From Gammaproteobacteria bacterium (lineage in GTDB: Bacteria; Pseudomonadota; Gammaproteobacteria; Pseudomonadales; Pseudohongiellaceae): a DNA stretch of 5,528 nucleotides. Positions 5,081-5,528 of this stretch are shown here, in pieces (the first letter of the stretch is position 1; every line of letters begins with the position of its first letter). The stretch covers positions 10,222-15,749 of the forward strand of contig JAESUV010000041.1 in the NCBI GenBank assembly GCA_016762975.1. The letters run 5' to 3'. The notes beneath the pieces were generated by a model. That model was not told the DNA's origin. It was given only the letters and a program-made list of their open reading frames with translations, and searched no databases. A program made the translations under genes and the position numbers.

Positions 5081-5092
5081 AGGCGATCGCCT
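5081..5092. promoter_or_regulatory. 12-bp perfect palindrome AGGCGATCGCCT between divergent genes
   Basis: The palindrome is perfect over 12 bp, centred on GCGATCGC, in the 171-bp gap between the minus-strand TraB/GumN gene and the plus-strand DUF6164-like gene. It lies about 62 bp upstream of one start and 100 bp upstream of the other, and just before the candidate promoter at 5112. Its placement suits an operator shared by both genes, but GCGATCGC is also a common methylation-related octamer and may have no role here. Confidence 0.3.
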
Positions 5093-5111
5093 CAATTATT
5101 TTCTCTCGGGT

Positions 5112-5140
5112 TTTACACGACTATGAGTTAAAGGTAGCAT
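5112..5140 (+). promoter_or_regulatory. Candidate sigma-70 promoter for the DUF6164-like gene
   Basis: TTTACA (5112-5117, five of six to TTGACA) is followed after exactly 17 bp by TAGCAT (5135-5140, four of six to TATAAT). The predicted transcription start lies near 5147, giving a leader of about 44 bases. Confidence 0.45.
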
Positions 5141-5190
5141 GCCCGCAACTAGCGTAAAAGCGAATCAAGGTGCAGGACACGCAAACCCCT

Positions 5191-5528
5191 ATGTCAAAAC
5201 TAGTATTTAAACTACGTAGCGTTCCCATGGATGAAGCTCAAGATATACGCGAGCTTTTGGAGGGCAATGACATTGCCTACTTCGAAACCTCGGCAGGGAA
5301 CTGGGGAATTTCATTACCCGCTATTTGGATACATGAGTCTGGAAAATTCGAATTCACACGCCAATTAATCGATGAATATCAGAGTGAACGTACCGAGCGA
5401 TTACGCAGAGAATACCAATTGAGCAGAGAAAATGGGGAAGCGAAGACTGTTTGGCAAAGCTTTAAAAGAAACCCTCTCCGCTTTATCGCCTTTTCAGTGA
5501 TAATTGTCGTCATACTAACTATTTACAT
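5191..5528 (+). CDS. DUF6164-like membrane protein, 3' end beyond window
   Basis: An open frame starts at ATG 5191 and runs off the right edge after 112 codons. The N-terminal part (KLVFKLRSVPMDEAQDIRELL, then IAYFETSAGNWGISLPAIWI, 28-47) looks like a small alpha/beta domain and matches my memory of DUF6164, gammaproteobacterial proteins of about this size with the conserved pattern LR-VP-DEA and GNWGIS-PAIW. A charged linker (QSERTERLRREYQLSRE, 64-80) leads to KRNPLRF and a hydrophobic membrane segment (FIAFSVIIVVILTIY, 98-112) at the window edge, so the C-terminus is probably membrane-anchored. The start is chosen because the family pattern begins right after it, although the ribosome site is weak (AGGA is too far upstream). 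The function is unknown in the family. Confidence 0.82.
   Translation, partial: MSKLVFKLRSVPMDEAQDIRELLEGNDIAYFETSAGNWGISLPAIWIHESGKFEFTRQLIDEYQSERTERLRREYQLSRENGEAKTVWQSFKRNPLRFIAFSVIIVVILTIY

Overview
The window looks like a chromosomal segment of a Gammaproteobacterium, possibly marine or Pseudomonadales/Cellvibrionales-like. The clues are a SlyD-type FKBP with a His-rich tail, a TraB/GumN protein, a DUF6164-like membrane protein, a very short protein with a SutA-like motif, and an IS3-family element of the IS407 type. The taxonomic call is inference from protein families only.

Layout from left to right. Positions 1-222 hold the 3' end of an unrecognised plus-strand gene. It converges on a minus-strand slyD-like peptidyl-prolyl isomerase gene (242-784), and a bulged hairpin lies at the junction. 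From 960 a plus-strand gene of unknown function begins, but a complete 1195-bp insertion sequence (1064-2258) interrupts it after about 34 codons. The IS has 12-bp perfect terminal inverted repeats, a 4-bp target duplication (CTTT), overlapping orfA and orfB on the minus strand, an A-AAA-AAG slippery heptamer and a well-placed stem-loop. Removing the IS and one CTTT copy restores a single 334-codon reading frame that ends at 3163, so the insertion looks recent.

The segment 3164-3404 has no gene but contains a pair of near-identical 12-mers 21 bp apart and an 18-bp interrupted palindrome. It leads into a small XRE-type helix-turn-helix regulator (3405-3713). A perfect -10 box at 3841 precedes a 58-codon gene (3880-4056) whose product carries a motif like that of the RNA polymerase-binding protein SutA. 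This gene converges on a minus-strand secreted TraB/GumN-family protein (4135-5019). Beyond it, a divergent intergenic region with a 12-bp palindrome and a candidate promoter leads to the start of a DUF6164-like membrane protein (from 5191), which runs off the window.

The genes do not form an obvious operon or a joint system: they change strand repeatedly, and each appears to have its own promoter. I see no defence island, CRISPR array, toxin-antitoxin pair, RNA gene or biosynthetic cluster. The most informative event is the clean IS407-type insertion. The most interesting individual genes are the short SutA-like protein and the disrupted unknown gene.
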